Source of the DNA: Oceaniglobus ichthyenteri
GTDB taxonomy: Bacteria > Pseudomonadota > Alphaproteobacteria > Rhodobacterales > Rhodobacteraceae
Direction of reading: 5' to 3'
Length of the DNA stretch: 64,000 bases
NCBI RefSeq assembly: GCF_003057885.1
Contig: NZ_QAGK01000002.1
Location: 124,001-188,000, forward strand
Shown here: positions 33,611-42,650 of the stretch, piece by piece
How the letters are laid out: each line of letters starts with the position of its first letter
How positions within the stretch are numbered: the first letter of the stretch is position 1
Notes under the pieces: model-generated
Told to the model about the DNA's origin: nothing
The model's input: the letters and a program-made list of their open reading frames with translations, nothing else
Databases searched by the model: none
Position numbers and translations under genes: made by a program

Positions 33611-35341
33611 ATGGCACGTATTCTCATCACTTCGGCGATCCCCTATATCAACGGGATCAAGCATTTGGGCAACCTGGTGGGCAGCCAACTGCCCGCTGAT
33701 TTATACGCCCGTTATATGCGCCAGCGCGGCCACGAGGTGATGTTCTTATGCGCCACCGATGAACACGGCACGCCCGCCGAACTGGCCGCCGCCAAGGCGG
33801 GCAAACCGGTGGATGAATTTTGCGCCGAAATGCATGCGGTTCAGGCGGAAATCGCCGCCGGTTTCCGCCTGTCGTTTGATAAATTCGGGCGGTCCTCTAG
33901 CCCGCAAAACCACCGTTTGACCCAACATTTTGCGGCAATGTTGGATAAGGCCGGGTTGATTGAGGAAGTCAGCGAGAAACAGGTGTATTCCAACACCGAT
34001 GGCCGGTTTCTGCCCGACCGTTATATTGAGGGCACATGCCCCAATTGCGGCTATGACAAGGCGCGCGGCGATCAATGTGAAAACTGTACCAAACAGTTGG
34101 ACCCGACCGATTTGATCGAGCCGCGCAGCGCGATTTCCGGCAGCACCGATCTGGAAGTGCGCGAAACCAAACATCTGTATCTGCGCCAAAGCCAAATGCG
34201 CCCCCGTCTGACAGAATGGATCGACAGCAAAACCGATTGGCCCATTTTGACCACATCCATCGCTAAGAAATGGTTAAACGATGGCGAGGGCTTGCAAGAC
34301 CGGGGCATCACCCGCGATCTGGATTGGGGTGTGCCGGTGCAAAGGGGCGATGCCCCCTGGCCCGGCATGGAAGGCAAGGTGTTTTACGTCTGGTTTGATG
34401 CGCCCATCGAATATATCGCCTGCGCGGCCGAATGGGCCGAAGAACATGCACTGGACGATGCCGCCTGGGAGCGGTGGTGGCGCACGGACCGGGGCGCCGA
34501 TGATGTGCGCTATGTGCAATTCATGGGCAAGGACAACGTGCCTTTTCACACCCTGTCATTCCCGACCACGATCATGGGGGCCAATTCCATCGACGGTCAG
34601 GATTGGAAACTGGTCGATTATATCAAGGCATTCAATTACCTGAACTATGAGGGCGGGCAATTTTCCACCAGCCAGGGGCGCGGGATTTTCATGGATCAGG
34701 CGCTGTCGATCCTGCCCGCCGATTACTGGCGCTGGTGGCTTTTGTCCCATGCGCCGGAAACATCAGATACCGAATTCACCTGGGAGAATTTTCAGGCCAG
34801 CATCAACAAGGATCTGGCCGATGTTCTGGGCAATTTCGTCTCGCGCGTGACCAAATTCTGCCGCTCGAAATTCTCGGAGGCGGTGCCGGCGGGTGGGACA
34901 TATACCGAGGTTGAACATCAACTGATTGCCGATCTGACCACCCGCATTCGCGCCTATGAAGGGTTCATGGAGGCAATCGAGGTGCGCAAGGCCGCCGCCG
35001 AATTGCGCATCATCTGGACACTGGGCAACGAATATCTGCAGTCGACCGCGCCCTGGACCGTGTTCAAAACCGACCCAGATCGCGCGGCTTGTATCATCCG
35101 CCTGTCGCTGAATCTGATCCGGATCTATGCGATCCTGTCGCGCCCGTTCATCCCCGATGCCAGTGCGGAATTACTGTCGGCGATGCACAGCGATGACGAC
35201 ACATGGCCCGATGATGTGACCGCCGCGTTGCAACATTTGCCCGTCGGCCACGGCTTTACCGTGCCCGAGGTGACATTTGCGAAAATCACCGATGAACAGC
35301 GCGTTGAATGGCAAACCCGGTTCGCCGGAATACGAAACTGA
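33611..35341 (+). CDS. metG: Methionyl-tRNA synthetase
   Basis: A 576-residue class I aminoacyl-tRNA synthetase charging tRNA-Met. The HIGH-type motif is KHLGNLVG, the zinc knuckle [17 protein letters not shown] lies near 142-158, and the anticodon-binding helix bundle fills the C-terminal third. The KMSKS position reads [11 protein letters not shown] (about 354), so the first Lys of the usual K-F/M-S-K-S is Gln and the second Lys is Thr. It lacks a C-terminal EMAP-like dimerisation domain. A convergent hairpin separates it from the MATE gene. Confidence 0.95.
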   Translation: MARILITSAIPYINGIKHLGNLVGSQLPADLYARYMRQRGHEVMFLCATDEHGTPAELAAAKAGKPVDEFCAEMHAVQAEIAAGFRLSFDKFGRSSSPQNHRLTQHFAAMLDKAGLIEEVSEKQVYSNTDGRFLPDRYIEGTCPNCGYDKARGDQCENCTKQLDPTDLIEPRSAISGSTDLEVRETKHLYLRQSQMRPRLTEWIDSKTDWPILTTSIAKKWLNDGEGLQDRGITRDLDWGVPVQRGDAPWPGMEGKVFYVWFDAPIEYIACAAEWAEEHALDDAAWERWWRTDRGADDVRYVQFMGKDNVPFHTLSFPTTIMGANSIDGQDWKLVDYIKAFNYLNYEGGQFSTSQGRGIFMDQALSILPADYWRWWLLSHAPETSDTEFTWENFQASINKDLADVLGNFVSRVTKFCRSKFSEAVPAGGTYTEVEHQLIADLTTRIRAYEGFMEAIEVRKAAAELRIIWTLGNEYLQSTAPWTVFKTDPDRAACIIRLSLNLIRIYAILSRPFIPDASAELLSAMHSDDDTWPDDVTAALQHLPVGHGFTVPEVTFAKITDEQRVEWQTRFAGIRN

Positions 35342-35347
35342 TCCGTG

Positions 35348-35373
35348 CCCCCGCCCGTTACGTCGGGCGGGGG
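35348..35373. terminator. Bidirectional hairpin between metG and MATE gene
   Basis: CCCCCGCCCG, loop TTACGT, CGGGCGGGGG: a perfect 10-bp stem filling the 32-base gap between the two convergent stop codons (TGA 35339-35341; TAA complement 35374-35376). A full U-run is missing on either strand, so efficiency is uncertain. Confidence 0.6.
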
Positions 35374-36720
35374 TTACACCGCGCGGGACCGTCGCGCAAA
35401 CCGGATGATCAACAGCAATCCGGCAAAGACCAGACCAGACGCCAGACCCAGCCAGATACCAACGCCACCCCAGCCCAGAACAAAGCCGAAAACATACGAC
35501 ATCGGCGCGCCGATGATCCAATAACTTACCATGGCAATGACCATCGGGCCTTTGGTGTCGGACATGCCGCGCAACAGACCCAGCGCCATCACCTGTGCCG
35601 CGTCGCCCAATTGGAACACCGCCGCAGCCGCCAGAAACACAGCGCCAATCACCAGAACTTCGCCCCGTGCCGGATCGGACGGGTCAAGAAACGCGCCGAT
35701 CAACAGTTCGGGAACCCCCAAAAACAATCCGACGCTGATCAGAACCACAATCATCGACAGGCCCATCGCCACCCAGGCCCCCCGGCGCAAACCGGGTCCA
35801 TCACCGCGCCCGATGGCCTGACCGGCCCGCACGGTCGCGGCGTTTGACAGGCCCACATGCACCATGAACATCACCGCCGTGATCTGCAGCGCGATCCCGT
35901 GTGCGGCCAGTGGAATCGCCCCCAACCACCCCATCATCACCGACGACGCGGCAAACAATGCAACCTCGGCCAGATTGGTCAGCCCGATTGGCCAGCCAAG
36001 GCGAAACACCTGGCCCATCGCCTCCCAATCGGGACGCCAGAACCGTTGAAACAGCGTGTGTTCCGGGGTGGCCCAGATGGCATAGCCGATCAGCCCCACC
36101 AACGACACCACATGCACCACAAGCGATGCAATGGCCGCCCCCCGGATTCCCAATTCGGGCGCGCCCCAATTGCCAAAGATCAGGGCGTAATTCACCAATA
36201 TGTTCGCACCAACCGCGGCAAGGGTCACCCACATGACAACCCGCGTGCGCTCCAGCGCGGACAGGTAACTTTTCAGCACCATCACCCCAAGCGCCGGGAT
36301 AAGCCCCCACGCGGCGATCAAAAGGTATTGCGCCGCCAAAACCACGACTTTGGCATCCTGCCCCATGGCAGCCAGCCACCATTCCGAAACCAAAAGGATC
36401 GGCACCGCCACGGCGGCAAATATCAACGACACCCAAATTCCCATGCGGGTGACCCGGCGCACCTGGGCGCTGTGGCCTTCGGCCTCGGCCTGGGCGACCA
36501 TGGGCATGACCGCAAAGGCAAAGCCCGACCCAAACAGAAACAACACGAACCACATCGATCCGGCCAGAACCTGTGCGGCAAGCGCGGTCACATCATACCA
36601 ACCCAGCATGATTGCATCGGTCACCGATATGGCAAACTGCGCCACATGGCTGGCCACAAGGGGCAAGCCAAGCGTAAGAATGCGCCGCGCATGGGCGCCA
36701 TGTGAAAGCGTTTCAGACAT
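35374..36720 (-). CDS. MATE-family efflux transporter
   Basis: A 448-residue multidrug/toxin extrusion protein with about 12 membrane helices in two halves, of the NorM type. Conserved pieces include LGLPLVASHVAQFAISVTD at the start and GLSNAATVRAGQAIGRGDG in the second half, both standard MATE signatures. Exports cationic compounds by H+ or Na+ antiport. ATG 36720 starts the conserved part; a TTG 36747 form is longer. The DUF1007 gene lies 50 bases upstream and may be co-transcribed. Confidence 0.93.
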   Translation of the reverse strand: MSETLSHGAHARRILTLGLPLVASHVAQFAISVTDAIMLGWYDVTALAAQVLAGSMWFVLFLFGSGFAFAVMPMVAQAEAEGHSAQVRRVTRMGIWVSLIFAAVAVPILLVSEWWLAAMGQDAKVVVLAAQYLLIAAWGLIPALGVMVLKSYLSALERTRVVMWVTLAAVGANILVNYALIFGNWGAPELGIRGAAIASLVVHVVSLVGLIGYAIWATPEHTLFQRFWRPDWEAMGQVFRLGWPIGLTNLAEVALFAASSVMMGWLGAIPLAAHGIALQITAVMFMVHVGLSNAATVRAGQAIGRGDGPGLRRGAWVAMGLSMIVVLISVGLFLGVPELLIGAFLDPSDPARGEVLVIGAVFLAAAAVFQLGDAAQVMALGLLRGMSDTKGPMVIAMVSYWIIGAPMSYVFGFVLGWGGVGIWLGLASGLVFAGLLLIIRFARRSRAV

Positions 36721-36769
36721 CACCAAGCGGTATCCGAGCGCGCGCAACCGGGCAAGCCATTTCAGCCCG

Positions 36770-37414
36770 CTAAGGACAGGTCAGGCGCAACGTCGTGGCG
36801 AAAATTTCACCAACTTCGGGATAGTTATCTTCGTCATATCCGGCATCGGGCTTTGCCATCAGCGATTCGACCGTGTTTTGGGCTGCGTCGGTATCGGGTG
36901 GCACAACGGCGACGGTGCACGCGGCGCCACCTTCGATTCGGGGTTTCAGGCTCAGATCGAAGGCGGCGTAATAGGTCGGGTCAAAGGTGCGCAGGAATAC
37001 CGGCACCTCACCGATATCCAGTGGCGTTTCCAACAAACGCAGATGGGTGGAAATGATCCGCCCCGCCTCCATTGTGACCCGGGGTTGAAACGGCTCGGAC
37101 AGATCCAGCAACCGATCACCCAGATACAGGGTAGTGGTGCCGGTGAACCCTTCTTCGGGGCGCTGGTCAAATCCGGCCAGCGCGGCACCCTCCTGTTCGG
37201 TCAGGCGCATGTCGCCATCTTGATCGAAACCGTTTTCCTCAACCAGAACAAGGGAATAGAATTCATCATAGACCCAAATCACCCGCACACCAGCCAGTTG
37301 GCCATCGGCGTTAAAGACCGGATTAAGACCTGTATCCAAAAACAGATGCGGATGGGCCAGCGCAGGAAACGCCAGCACAACCGATATGAAAGAGGCCAGA
37401 CCAAAGGTTTTCAT
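36770..37414 (-). CDS. DUF1007-family periplasmic protein
   Basis: A 214-residue protein with a signal peptide ending ALA before HPHLFLDTGL, the family hallmark His-Pro-His start. A single EF-like loop DQDGDMRLTEQE occurs near residue 63. DUF1007 proteins are commonly next to nickel/cobalt efflux permeases (RcnA-like), but none is adjacent here. Histidines at the mature N-terminus suggest a metal role (inference). Confidence 0.87.
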   Translation of the reverse strand: MKTFGLASFISVVLAFPALAHPHLFLDTGLNPVFNADGQLAGVRVIWVYDEFYSLVLVEENGFDQDGDMRLTEQEGAALAGFDQRPEEGFTGTTTLYLGDRLLDLSEPFQPRVTMEAGRIISTHLRLLETPLDIGEVPVFLRTFDPTYYAAFDLSLKPRIEGGAACTVAVVPPDTDAAQNTVESLMAKPDAGYDEDNYPEVGEIFATTLRLTCP

Positions 37415-37681
37415 ACGGCACAGTCATGCACGCACGGTTTAAACCGCGCAAGGGCCGAAACGGTGTCACGAAGGGTGCATCGTCATCGCGCGCTGACCCC
37501 GAACAATTGTGCCGAAATCCAGTCGGCAGCGGTGGAATCCGGGGCCGATGGGCGCAGAACCGCCCCCAGTTGCATCACCACCCTGACTGCCGCTGTACCG
37601 CAGGAAAATGAAATCTGCATTCTGCACCCTTGTAACCGAACCATGATGCCTCTTGCGGGCCTCATGGCGCATCGTGCGCGC

Positions 37682-37843
37682 CTAACTGGCGCGCAGCATC
37701 AACCGATGTGCATCGGCCTTGGTCAGACGCCGGGTTCGATTGCGCCCTTGGTTCATTCCCATTTCGTTCGCACGCATTGCGAGGGTTTCCAAGGCAATCG
37801 CGCGTCGCGCCCGTGCCAGTTCGTAAAATGTGCCCGTTTTCAT
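37682..37843 (-). CDS. Small basic protein (53 residues), unrecognised
   Basis: Reads MKTGTFYELARARRAIALET ... TRRLTKADAHRLMLRAS. It has about a dozen Arg/Lys and no membrane helix, and AGGA lies eight bases before the ATG, so it is a plausible real gene. I do not recognise the family; size and composition are reminiscent of short DUF1127-type alphaproteobacterial proteins without the core motif. The perfect CtrA-type box (37880-37894) is 37 bases upstream of its start. The 267 bases between it and DUF1007 hold no convincing gene. Confidence 0.6.
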   Translation of the reverse strand: MKTGTFYELARARRAIALETLAMRANEMGMNQGRNRTRRLTKADAHRLMLRAS

Positions 37844-37879
37844 CGGTTTATTCCTAATTAATCCCGTATCACGATATAG

Positions 37880-37894
37880 TTAACGTGACGTTAA
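37880..37894. promoter_or_regulatory. Perfect TTAA-N7-TTAA palindrome (CtrA-type box)
   Basis: TTAACGTGACGTTAA is a 15-base perfect inverted repeat (7+1+7) and matches the CtrA consensus TTAA-N7-TTAA exactly. It sits between the divergent small basic gene and parE, about 150 bases before parE. CtrA controls cell-cycle, motility or gene-transfer-agent genes in Rhodobacterales. Binding is inferred. Confidence 0.55.
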
Positions 37895-38042
37895 ATCGGG
37901 GCAGGATCTGGGCAATAACAGATCGTTTCAAGGAAAAGAACAAGGCCCGCATCCGGCGCAATCCCGGCACGCGCCACAATCCGATCACTCCCCTTTCGTC
38001 GGCCCCGCGCGCCGTGTATGAAAGGGGAACAGCAAAAAAATT

Positions 38043-40013
38043 ATGAGCAGCCCAATGTCCAACGATCTTTTGTCCGGCATGCCGACACCTTCGACCTATG
38101 ATGCCTCGTCGATCGAGGTGTTGGAGGATATGGAGCATGTGCGCCTGCGCCCTGGCATGTATATCGGTGGCAAGGATGATCGCGCGCTGCATCATATGGT
38201 GGCCGAAATCATCGACAACTCGATGGACGAAGCGGTGGCAGGCCACGCCACCTGGATCGAAGTTGAACTGCACGCCAACGGCCATGTGTCGGTGCGCGAC
38301 AACGGGCGCGGTATTCCGACCGATCCGCACCCGAAAAATCCGGATAAATCCGCGCTTGAAATCATTTTCTGCACCCTGAACGCGGGCGGCAAATTCTCTG
38401 GCGACAGCTATCAAACCTCGGGCGGCCTGCACGGTGTCGGCTCATCGGTGGTGAATGCCCTGTCCGATCATCTGCGCGTCGAAGTGGCGCGCAATCGCGA
38501 ATTGTTCGCGATGGAATTTTCGCGCGGCGTGCCCCAGGGCAAATTGGCCAAGGTCGGCGCCGCCCCCAACCGGCGTGGCACGTCGGTTACATTTCACCCC
38601 GATCCCGATATTTTCGGCGCGCTCACCCTGAAACCTGCGCGGCTGTTCAAAATGGCCCGATCCAAGGCATATCTGTTTTCCGGCGTTGAGATCCGTTGGA
38701 AAACCGAAATCAACGATGGCGAAACGCCGGTTGAGGCGAAATTCCACTTTCCCGGCGGATTGTCTGACTATCTGTCCGAAGTCATGGGCAAGGCCACAAC
38801 CTATGCCAACGCCCCGTTTGCCGGGTCGGTATCGTTTGAAAAATTCAACGCACCGGGCAAGGTGGAATGGGCGATCAACTGGACACCATCGCGCGACGGT
38901 TTCATGCAATCCTATTGCAACACCGTACCCACCCCCGAAGGCGGCACCCACGAGGCGGGGTTTTGGGCCGCGATCCTGAAGGGCATCAAAGCCTATGGTG
39001 AGCTGGTCAGCAATAAAAAAGCCGGGCAAATCACCCGCGAGGATTTGATCACCGGTGCGGGCGCCTTGGTGTCTTGCTTTATCCGCGATCCGGAATTTGT
39101 TGGTCAGACCAAAGACAGATTGGCCACCACCGACGCACAGCGCATGGTCGAAAACGCGGTGCGCGACCATTTCGATAACTGGTTGGCCGCCGATACCAAA
39201 TCAGCCGGCGCGATCCTTGATTTTCTGGTATTGCGCGCGGAAGAACGCCTGCGCCGCCGCCAGGAAAAAGAAACCGCGCGCAAAACCGCCACGAAAAAAC
39301 TGCGCCTGCCGGGCAAACTGGTCGATTGTTCGGCCACCAATCGCGACAATACGGAATTGTTCATCGTCGAGGGCGATTCGGCGGGCGGTTCGGCCAAAAT
39401 GGCACGCGAACGCAAAACCCAGGCGCTTTTGCCGCTGCGTGGTAAAATCCTCAACGTGCTGGGGGCGGCCTCGTCCAAATTGGGCAGCAATATTGAAATT
39501 TCCGATCTGTGTCAGGCACTTGGTGTTGGCATGGGCAGCAAATTCAACCTTGATGATCTGCGCTATGACAAGGTTATCATCATGACCGACGCCGATGTTG
39601 ACGGGGCGCATATCGCGTCGTTGTTGATGACGTTTTTCTTTACCCAGATGCGGCCGATGATTGACGCGGGCCATCTTTATCTGGCCTGCCCACCGCTGTA
39701 CCGCCTCACCCAAGGGGCAAAGCGGGTGTATTGCATCGACGAGGCCGAGCGCGAGGCATGGATGGCCAAGGGTTTGGGCGGGAAGGGAAAAATTGACGTA
39801 TCGCGGTTCAAGGGTCTGGGCGAGATGGATGCCAAGGATTTGAAAGACACAACCATGAATCCCGAGACACGCAAGCTGATCCAGGTCACGATTGACGAGG
39901 ATGAACCGGGCGAAACCGGCGATCTGGTGGAACGGTTGATGGGCAAGAAACCGGAACTGCGGTTTCAGTACATCAGTGAAAATGCGCAGTTTGTCGAAGA
40001 GTTGGATGTGTAA
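38043..40013 (+). CDS. parE: DNA topoisomerase IV subunit B
   Basis: A 656-residue GHKL ATPase/TOPRIM subunit. ATP-binding: IIDNSMDEA, DNGRGIPTDPHPK, GGLHGVGSSVVNALS. The transducer domain follows, then TOPRIM with VEGDSAGGSA (about 441), TLLPLRGKILNV-type segment here QALLPLRGKILNV, and MTDADVDGAHI; RFKGLGEMDAKDL closes the protein. It lacks the long insertion of Gram-negative GyrB (about 800 residues), which supports ParE. With ParC (not in the window) it decatenates daughter chromosomes. The ATG at 38043 is preceded by an A-rich tract, no clear ribosome site. Confidence 0.95.
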   Translation: MSSPMSNDLLSGMPTPSTYDASSIEVLEDMEHVRLRPGMYIGGKDDRALHHMVAEIIDNSMDEAVAGHATWIEVELHANGHVSVRDNGRGIPTDPHPKNPDKSALEIIFCTLNAGGKFSGDSYQTSGGLHGVGSSVVNALSDHLRVEVARNRELFAMEFSRGVPQGKLAKVGAAPNRRGTSVTFHPDPDIFGALTLKPARLFKMARSKAYLFSGVEIRWKTEINDGETPVEAKFHFPGGLSDYLSEVMGKATTYANAPFAGSVSFEKFNAPGKVEWAINWTPSRDGFMQSYCNTVPTPEGGTHEAGFWAAILKGIKAYGELVSNKKAGQITREDLITGAGALVSCFIRDPEFVGQTKDRLATTDAQRMVENAVRDHFDNWLAADTKSAGAILDFLVLRAEERLRRRQEKETARKTATKKLRLPGKLVDCSATNRDNTELFIVEGDSAGGSAKMARERKTQALLPLRGKILNVLGAASSKLGSNIEISDLCQALGVGMGSKFNLDDLRYDKVIIMTDADVDGAHIASLLMTFFFTQMRPMIDAGHLYLACPPLYRLTQGAKRVYCIDEAEREAWMAKGLGGKGKIDVSRFKGLGEMDAKDLKDTTMNPETRKLIQVTIDEDEPGETGDLVERLMGKKPELRFQYISENAQFVEELDV

Positions 40014-40028
40014 AACGGCTGACCCGCT

Positions 40029-40631
40029 TCAGCCCACCATAAAGACATCGTAACGCGTTGTTTTTCCAAGTATTTGATGAGAGCATGCGCGGACGCCCTG
40101 CATCGGCTCGGCCTTGGCGGGCCATTTCAAAACGACCCGGTTGCGCGCATGTTGCAGCGCAATCCGCATCAAATCGGCAGCATCGTCATCGGCGCCGACG
40201 ATCTCACGCACTTGGCGCAGTTCGCGTTTTACCAATGCCGATTTCTTACTTGGTGGATGCATGGGATCAATCAAAACCGCTTCGGCAGACAACTCTGGCA
40301 ACATCTCTTTTGCGTCACCGTTCAACAGGGTCATGCGGGCGATAATTTCCCGCACTTCACCGCCTTCATCAAAGGCGCGTTCCATCCCTTGCACCAATAA
40401 GGCGTGCATCTTTTGCGAGCGTTCAATCATTACAACCTGCGCCCCCAGCGACGCCAACAGAAACGAATCGCGCCCCAAACCCGCCGTTGCATCAACGATC
40501 ATTGGGGTTTTTCCCGCCCGCAGGCCCATCGCCTTGGCCAATGCCTGTCCGCGCCCACCACCAAAGCGAAGGCGGTGCCCAACAGCACCGCCAACGAAAT
40601 CAACGCGCAATTCCTTGGTCTTTTCCGTCAT
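40029..40631 (-). CDS. rsmJ: 16S rRNA (guanine1516-N2)-methyltransferase
   Basis: A 200-residue SAM-dependent RsmJ-family methyltransferase. Motif I is VDATAGLGRDSFLLASLGA, the acidic loop VVMIERSQ binds the ribose, and the catalytic DPMHPPSKKSALVKRELR is diagnostic. Shorter than the 250-residue E. coli enzyme, lacking its N-terminal stretch. ATG 40631 follows GGATCAGAG. Convergent with parE, 15 bases between stops. Modifies the decoding centre of 16S rRNA. Confidence 0.9.
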   Translation of the reverse strand: MTEKTKELRVDFVGGAVGHRLRFGGGRGQALAKAMGLRAGKTPMIVDATAGLGRDSFLLASLGAQVVMIERSQKMHALLVQGMERAFDEGGEVREIIARMTLLNGDAKEMLPELSAEAVLIDPMHPPSKKSALVKRELRQVREIVGADDDAADLMRIALQHARNRVVLKWPAKAEPMQGVRACSHQILGKTTRYDVFMVG

Positions 40632-40737
40632 CTCTGATCCATCGCAAATTCCAGAAGAACCGTTGCGCGCAAACACAGGCGGGATACCGCCCAAATTAAA
40701 ACGCGCGACAGGAACCGGCCAAGCGTGGCCCGATCAT

Positions 40738-41133
40738 TCAGTTCTGCAGCCCCTCAAGATAGGCAGCCAAAGCCACCAATCGCACTGGTGTGGGTGTCAG
40801 ACGTCCGTCGCCTGTATCAACTCCGACCAAATCACCGGCCTGCAATTCGGCCCCGAATTCCGGCATCACGCTGTGGGGGTCATCGCTGCGCCAATACCCA
40901 TCGATCACGCCCATGACATACACCTGTGGAAACACGCCATTATTGCGCGTCGTCAGGGTGGTCAGATCGGGAACAGGTTTGCCCAAGGTTAGGGGCGCAT
41001 CGCCCACCCCGCGCCCATCCACGCCATGACAACTGGCGCATGCATCGGTGTAAAGGGCGCGCCCGACTTCGGCGGGTGGCTCGACGCAGGCGGTAAGCGC
41101 GATCAGGGGAAGGATGGCGAAAAGACGGGTCAT
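40738..41133 (-). CDS. Class I cytochrome c lipoprotein
   Basis: A 131-residue exported protein. Signal peptide with lipobox LTAC, then haem site CASCH (about 39-43) and an axial Met probably in HSVMPEFGAEL. Small periplasmic monohaem c-type electron carrier tethered to a membrane. GGAG eight bases before ATG 41133. The linked redox partner is unknown; no oxidase is adjacent. Confidence 0.9.
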   Translation of the reverse strand: MTRLFAILPLIALTACVEPPAEVGRALYTDACASCHGVDGRGVGDAPLTLGKPVPDLTTLTTRNNGVFPQVYVMGVIDGYWRSDDPHSVMPEFGAELQAGDLVGVDTGDGRLTPTPVRLVALAAYLEGLQN

Positions 41134-41244
41134 CGGGGCTGCTCCGGTTTGGGTTTCTTGTGCGCGCACTCTGCACCACTGCGCGCCTTGATACAAATCA
41201 GCCATTCCGAAAGCTGCAAAATATTGGGCGGAGACAACGCCATT

Positions 41245-41697
41245 CTATCGCTGAATCCGGATCATTGTGTCACCCATTCCGGCATCCCGCACCATGGCAA
41301 ACAATTGTGCCGCGTGATCGGGATGCAAACGCACACACCCCGCGCTGGCCGGGCGCCCCAAACTTTTGATCTGGGTGGTGCCATGAATTGCATAATTCCC
41401 TTTGAAGAAAATGGAATACGGCATCGGCGCGTTGTTATACAGGGATGAATAGTGTTCCCGCTTCATGAACTGCGGCTGGAAACTACCCACCGGTGTCACT
41501 TTACCGGCGCGCGCGGTGGAAACCGGCCAATCCCCGACCACCACACCAAGGCGTTGCACGACCATGCGTTGCTCGGACAGATCAACAGTCACCTTGATTG
41601 TTTGCGCAACCACTGCGATCGGCGTGAATAAAATACCAAAGCTGATTAAAGCGATGGCGACGATGCGGCTCATATGCCCATACAGTATCTCTTTCAT
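41245..41697 (-). CDS. L,D-transpeptidase (YkuD family)
   Basis: A 150-residue protein with an N-terminal signal/anchor helix (about 8-30). The YkuD catalytic motif HGTTQIKSLGRPASAGCVRLHPDHA has His and Cys at the usual spacing (nucleophile Cys in SAGCVRL). Forms 3-3 crosslinks in peptidoglycan or attaches lipoproteins. No LysM domain. A GTG one codon earlier and ATG 41673 are other possible starts. A regulator similar to LdtR is at 59468, a family that controls such genes. Confidence 0.92.
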   Translation of the reverse strand: MKEILYGHMSRIVAIALISFGILFTPIAVVAQTIKVTVDLSEQRMVVQRLGVVVGDWPVSTARAGKVTPVGSFQPQFMKREHYSSLYNNAPMPYSIFFKGNYAIHGTTQIKSLGRPASAGCVRLHPDHAAQLFAMVRDAGMGDTMIRIQR

Positions 41698-41948
41698 CAC
41701 AGAACCTTACCGCAACATTTCAACCGGTCCAGTCCAATTTTCCAACTTGCCCCTTGGGGTTTCAGGATGGTGCAAAACAGTTAACAATTCATCTCGAAAC
41801 CCGGTTCAGAATGGTTTTTGTGTGCAGTTTTTTTAACGATCTGGCGGTCCCGGTCCGGATTTGCCTGTTTTTGTGCCAACTGTGTTGTATATCTTGGCGC
41901 GACATCTGAATATGATGTTATTCTTGGGTTTTGATCGGGCAGGATGCC

Positions 41949-42650
41949 ATGGGTTTCTTACCGCCTCGATTTACGCTGTGCATTTTCGCTGCCTTCATCC
42001 TTTTGGCGGCTTGCTCCCGCCCCCTGACCGAGACCGAGCGCGCGTTTACCGCCACGATCCATGGCAGCACCTTGGATACCACGCCAATTCGCATCGCAAA
42101 CGGCGCCCTGATCGGCAATTTCACCCGCACACGGCCACCCCGTCCGGCGCTGACCTGTCGCGAAAAAATCCGCCGCCCTGAAACCGGGCCGGTGCGCATT
42201 TCGACCGCCGCCTTTGTTCTGTTCAACCGTATGTTTACCGCGCAAAAGGTATATCGCGATGATTATCTGCCGAACTACCCCGATACCTTGCCGTTGAGTT
42301 ATGCGATGTTTCTGGCCCATGAAATGACCCATGTGTGGCAATGGCAAAACCGCGAAATCACCGGATACCACCCCCTGAAAGCGGCGGCCGAGCATCGCCC
42401 CGGCGGCGATCCGTATCTTTTTGATCTGGGCGAAACCCGCGATTTTCTAAGTTTTGAGTATGAGCAGCAGGGCGGCATCGTCGAAGAGTTCGTGTGTTGC
42501 CGTGCGCTTGACCCCGATGGCGGGCGGACGCAGCGGTTATTTGATCTGTTGCGCCCCCATTTTCCCGATCTGGCGCGCAGGGGCGAAACCCCGCCAAACG
42601 CTGTATCGTTGCGCTGGGACGGGGCACAAACCCACGGCATCTGTGCCTAG
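41949..42650 (+). CDS. Lipoprotein with HExxH metalloprotease-like motif
   Basis: A 233-residue protein. Signal peptide with lipobox LAAC (Cys20). The central segment AMFLAHEMTHVWQWQNR contains HEMTH, with a conserved downstream EYEQQGGIVEEF that offers Glu ligands, as in gluzincin-type peptidases. Two adjacent cysteines follow (EFVCCRALDP). AGGA lies five bases before ATG 41949. I know no named family for certain; it is probably a conserved Rhodobacterales envelope protein. Activity is a hypothesis. Overlaps the convergent DUF3047 gene by four bases. The 250-base gap upstream shows no gene. Confidence 0.75.
   Translation: MGFLPPRFTLCIFAAFILLAACSRPLTETERAFTATIHGSTLDTTPIRIANGALIGNFTRTRPPRPALTCREKIRRPETGPVRISTAAFVLFNRMFTAQKVYRDDYLPNYPDTLPLSYAMFLAHEMTHVWQWQNREITGYHPLKAAAEHRPGGDPYLFDLGETRDFLSFEYEQQGGIVEEFVCCRALDPDGGRTQRLFDLLRPHFPDLARRGETPPNAVSLRWDGAQTHGICA

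Noticed and set aside
37466-37672. Minus-strand open frame of 68 codons between DUF1007 and the small basic gene
   Set aside because: No ribosome site, no family resemblance; composition looks random.
36350-37861. Long open frame (about 500 codons) on the plus strand across the MATE and DUF1007 genes
   Set aside because: It is antisense to two clear minus-strand genes, has no recognisable domain, and its amino-acid make-up (Pro/Arg/His-rich) is that of a shadow frame in GC-rich DNA.
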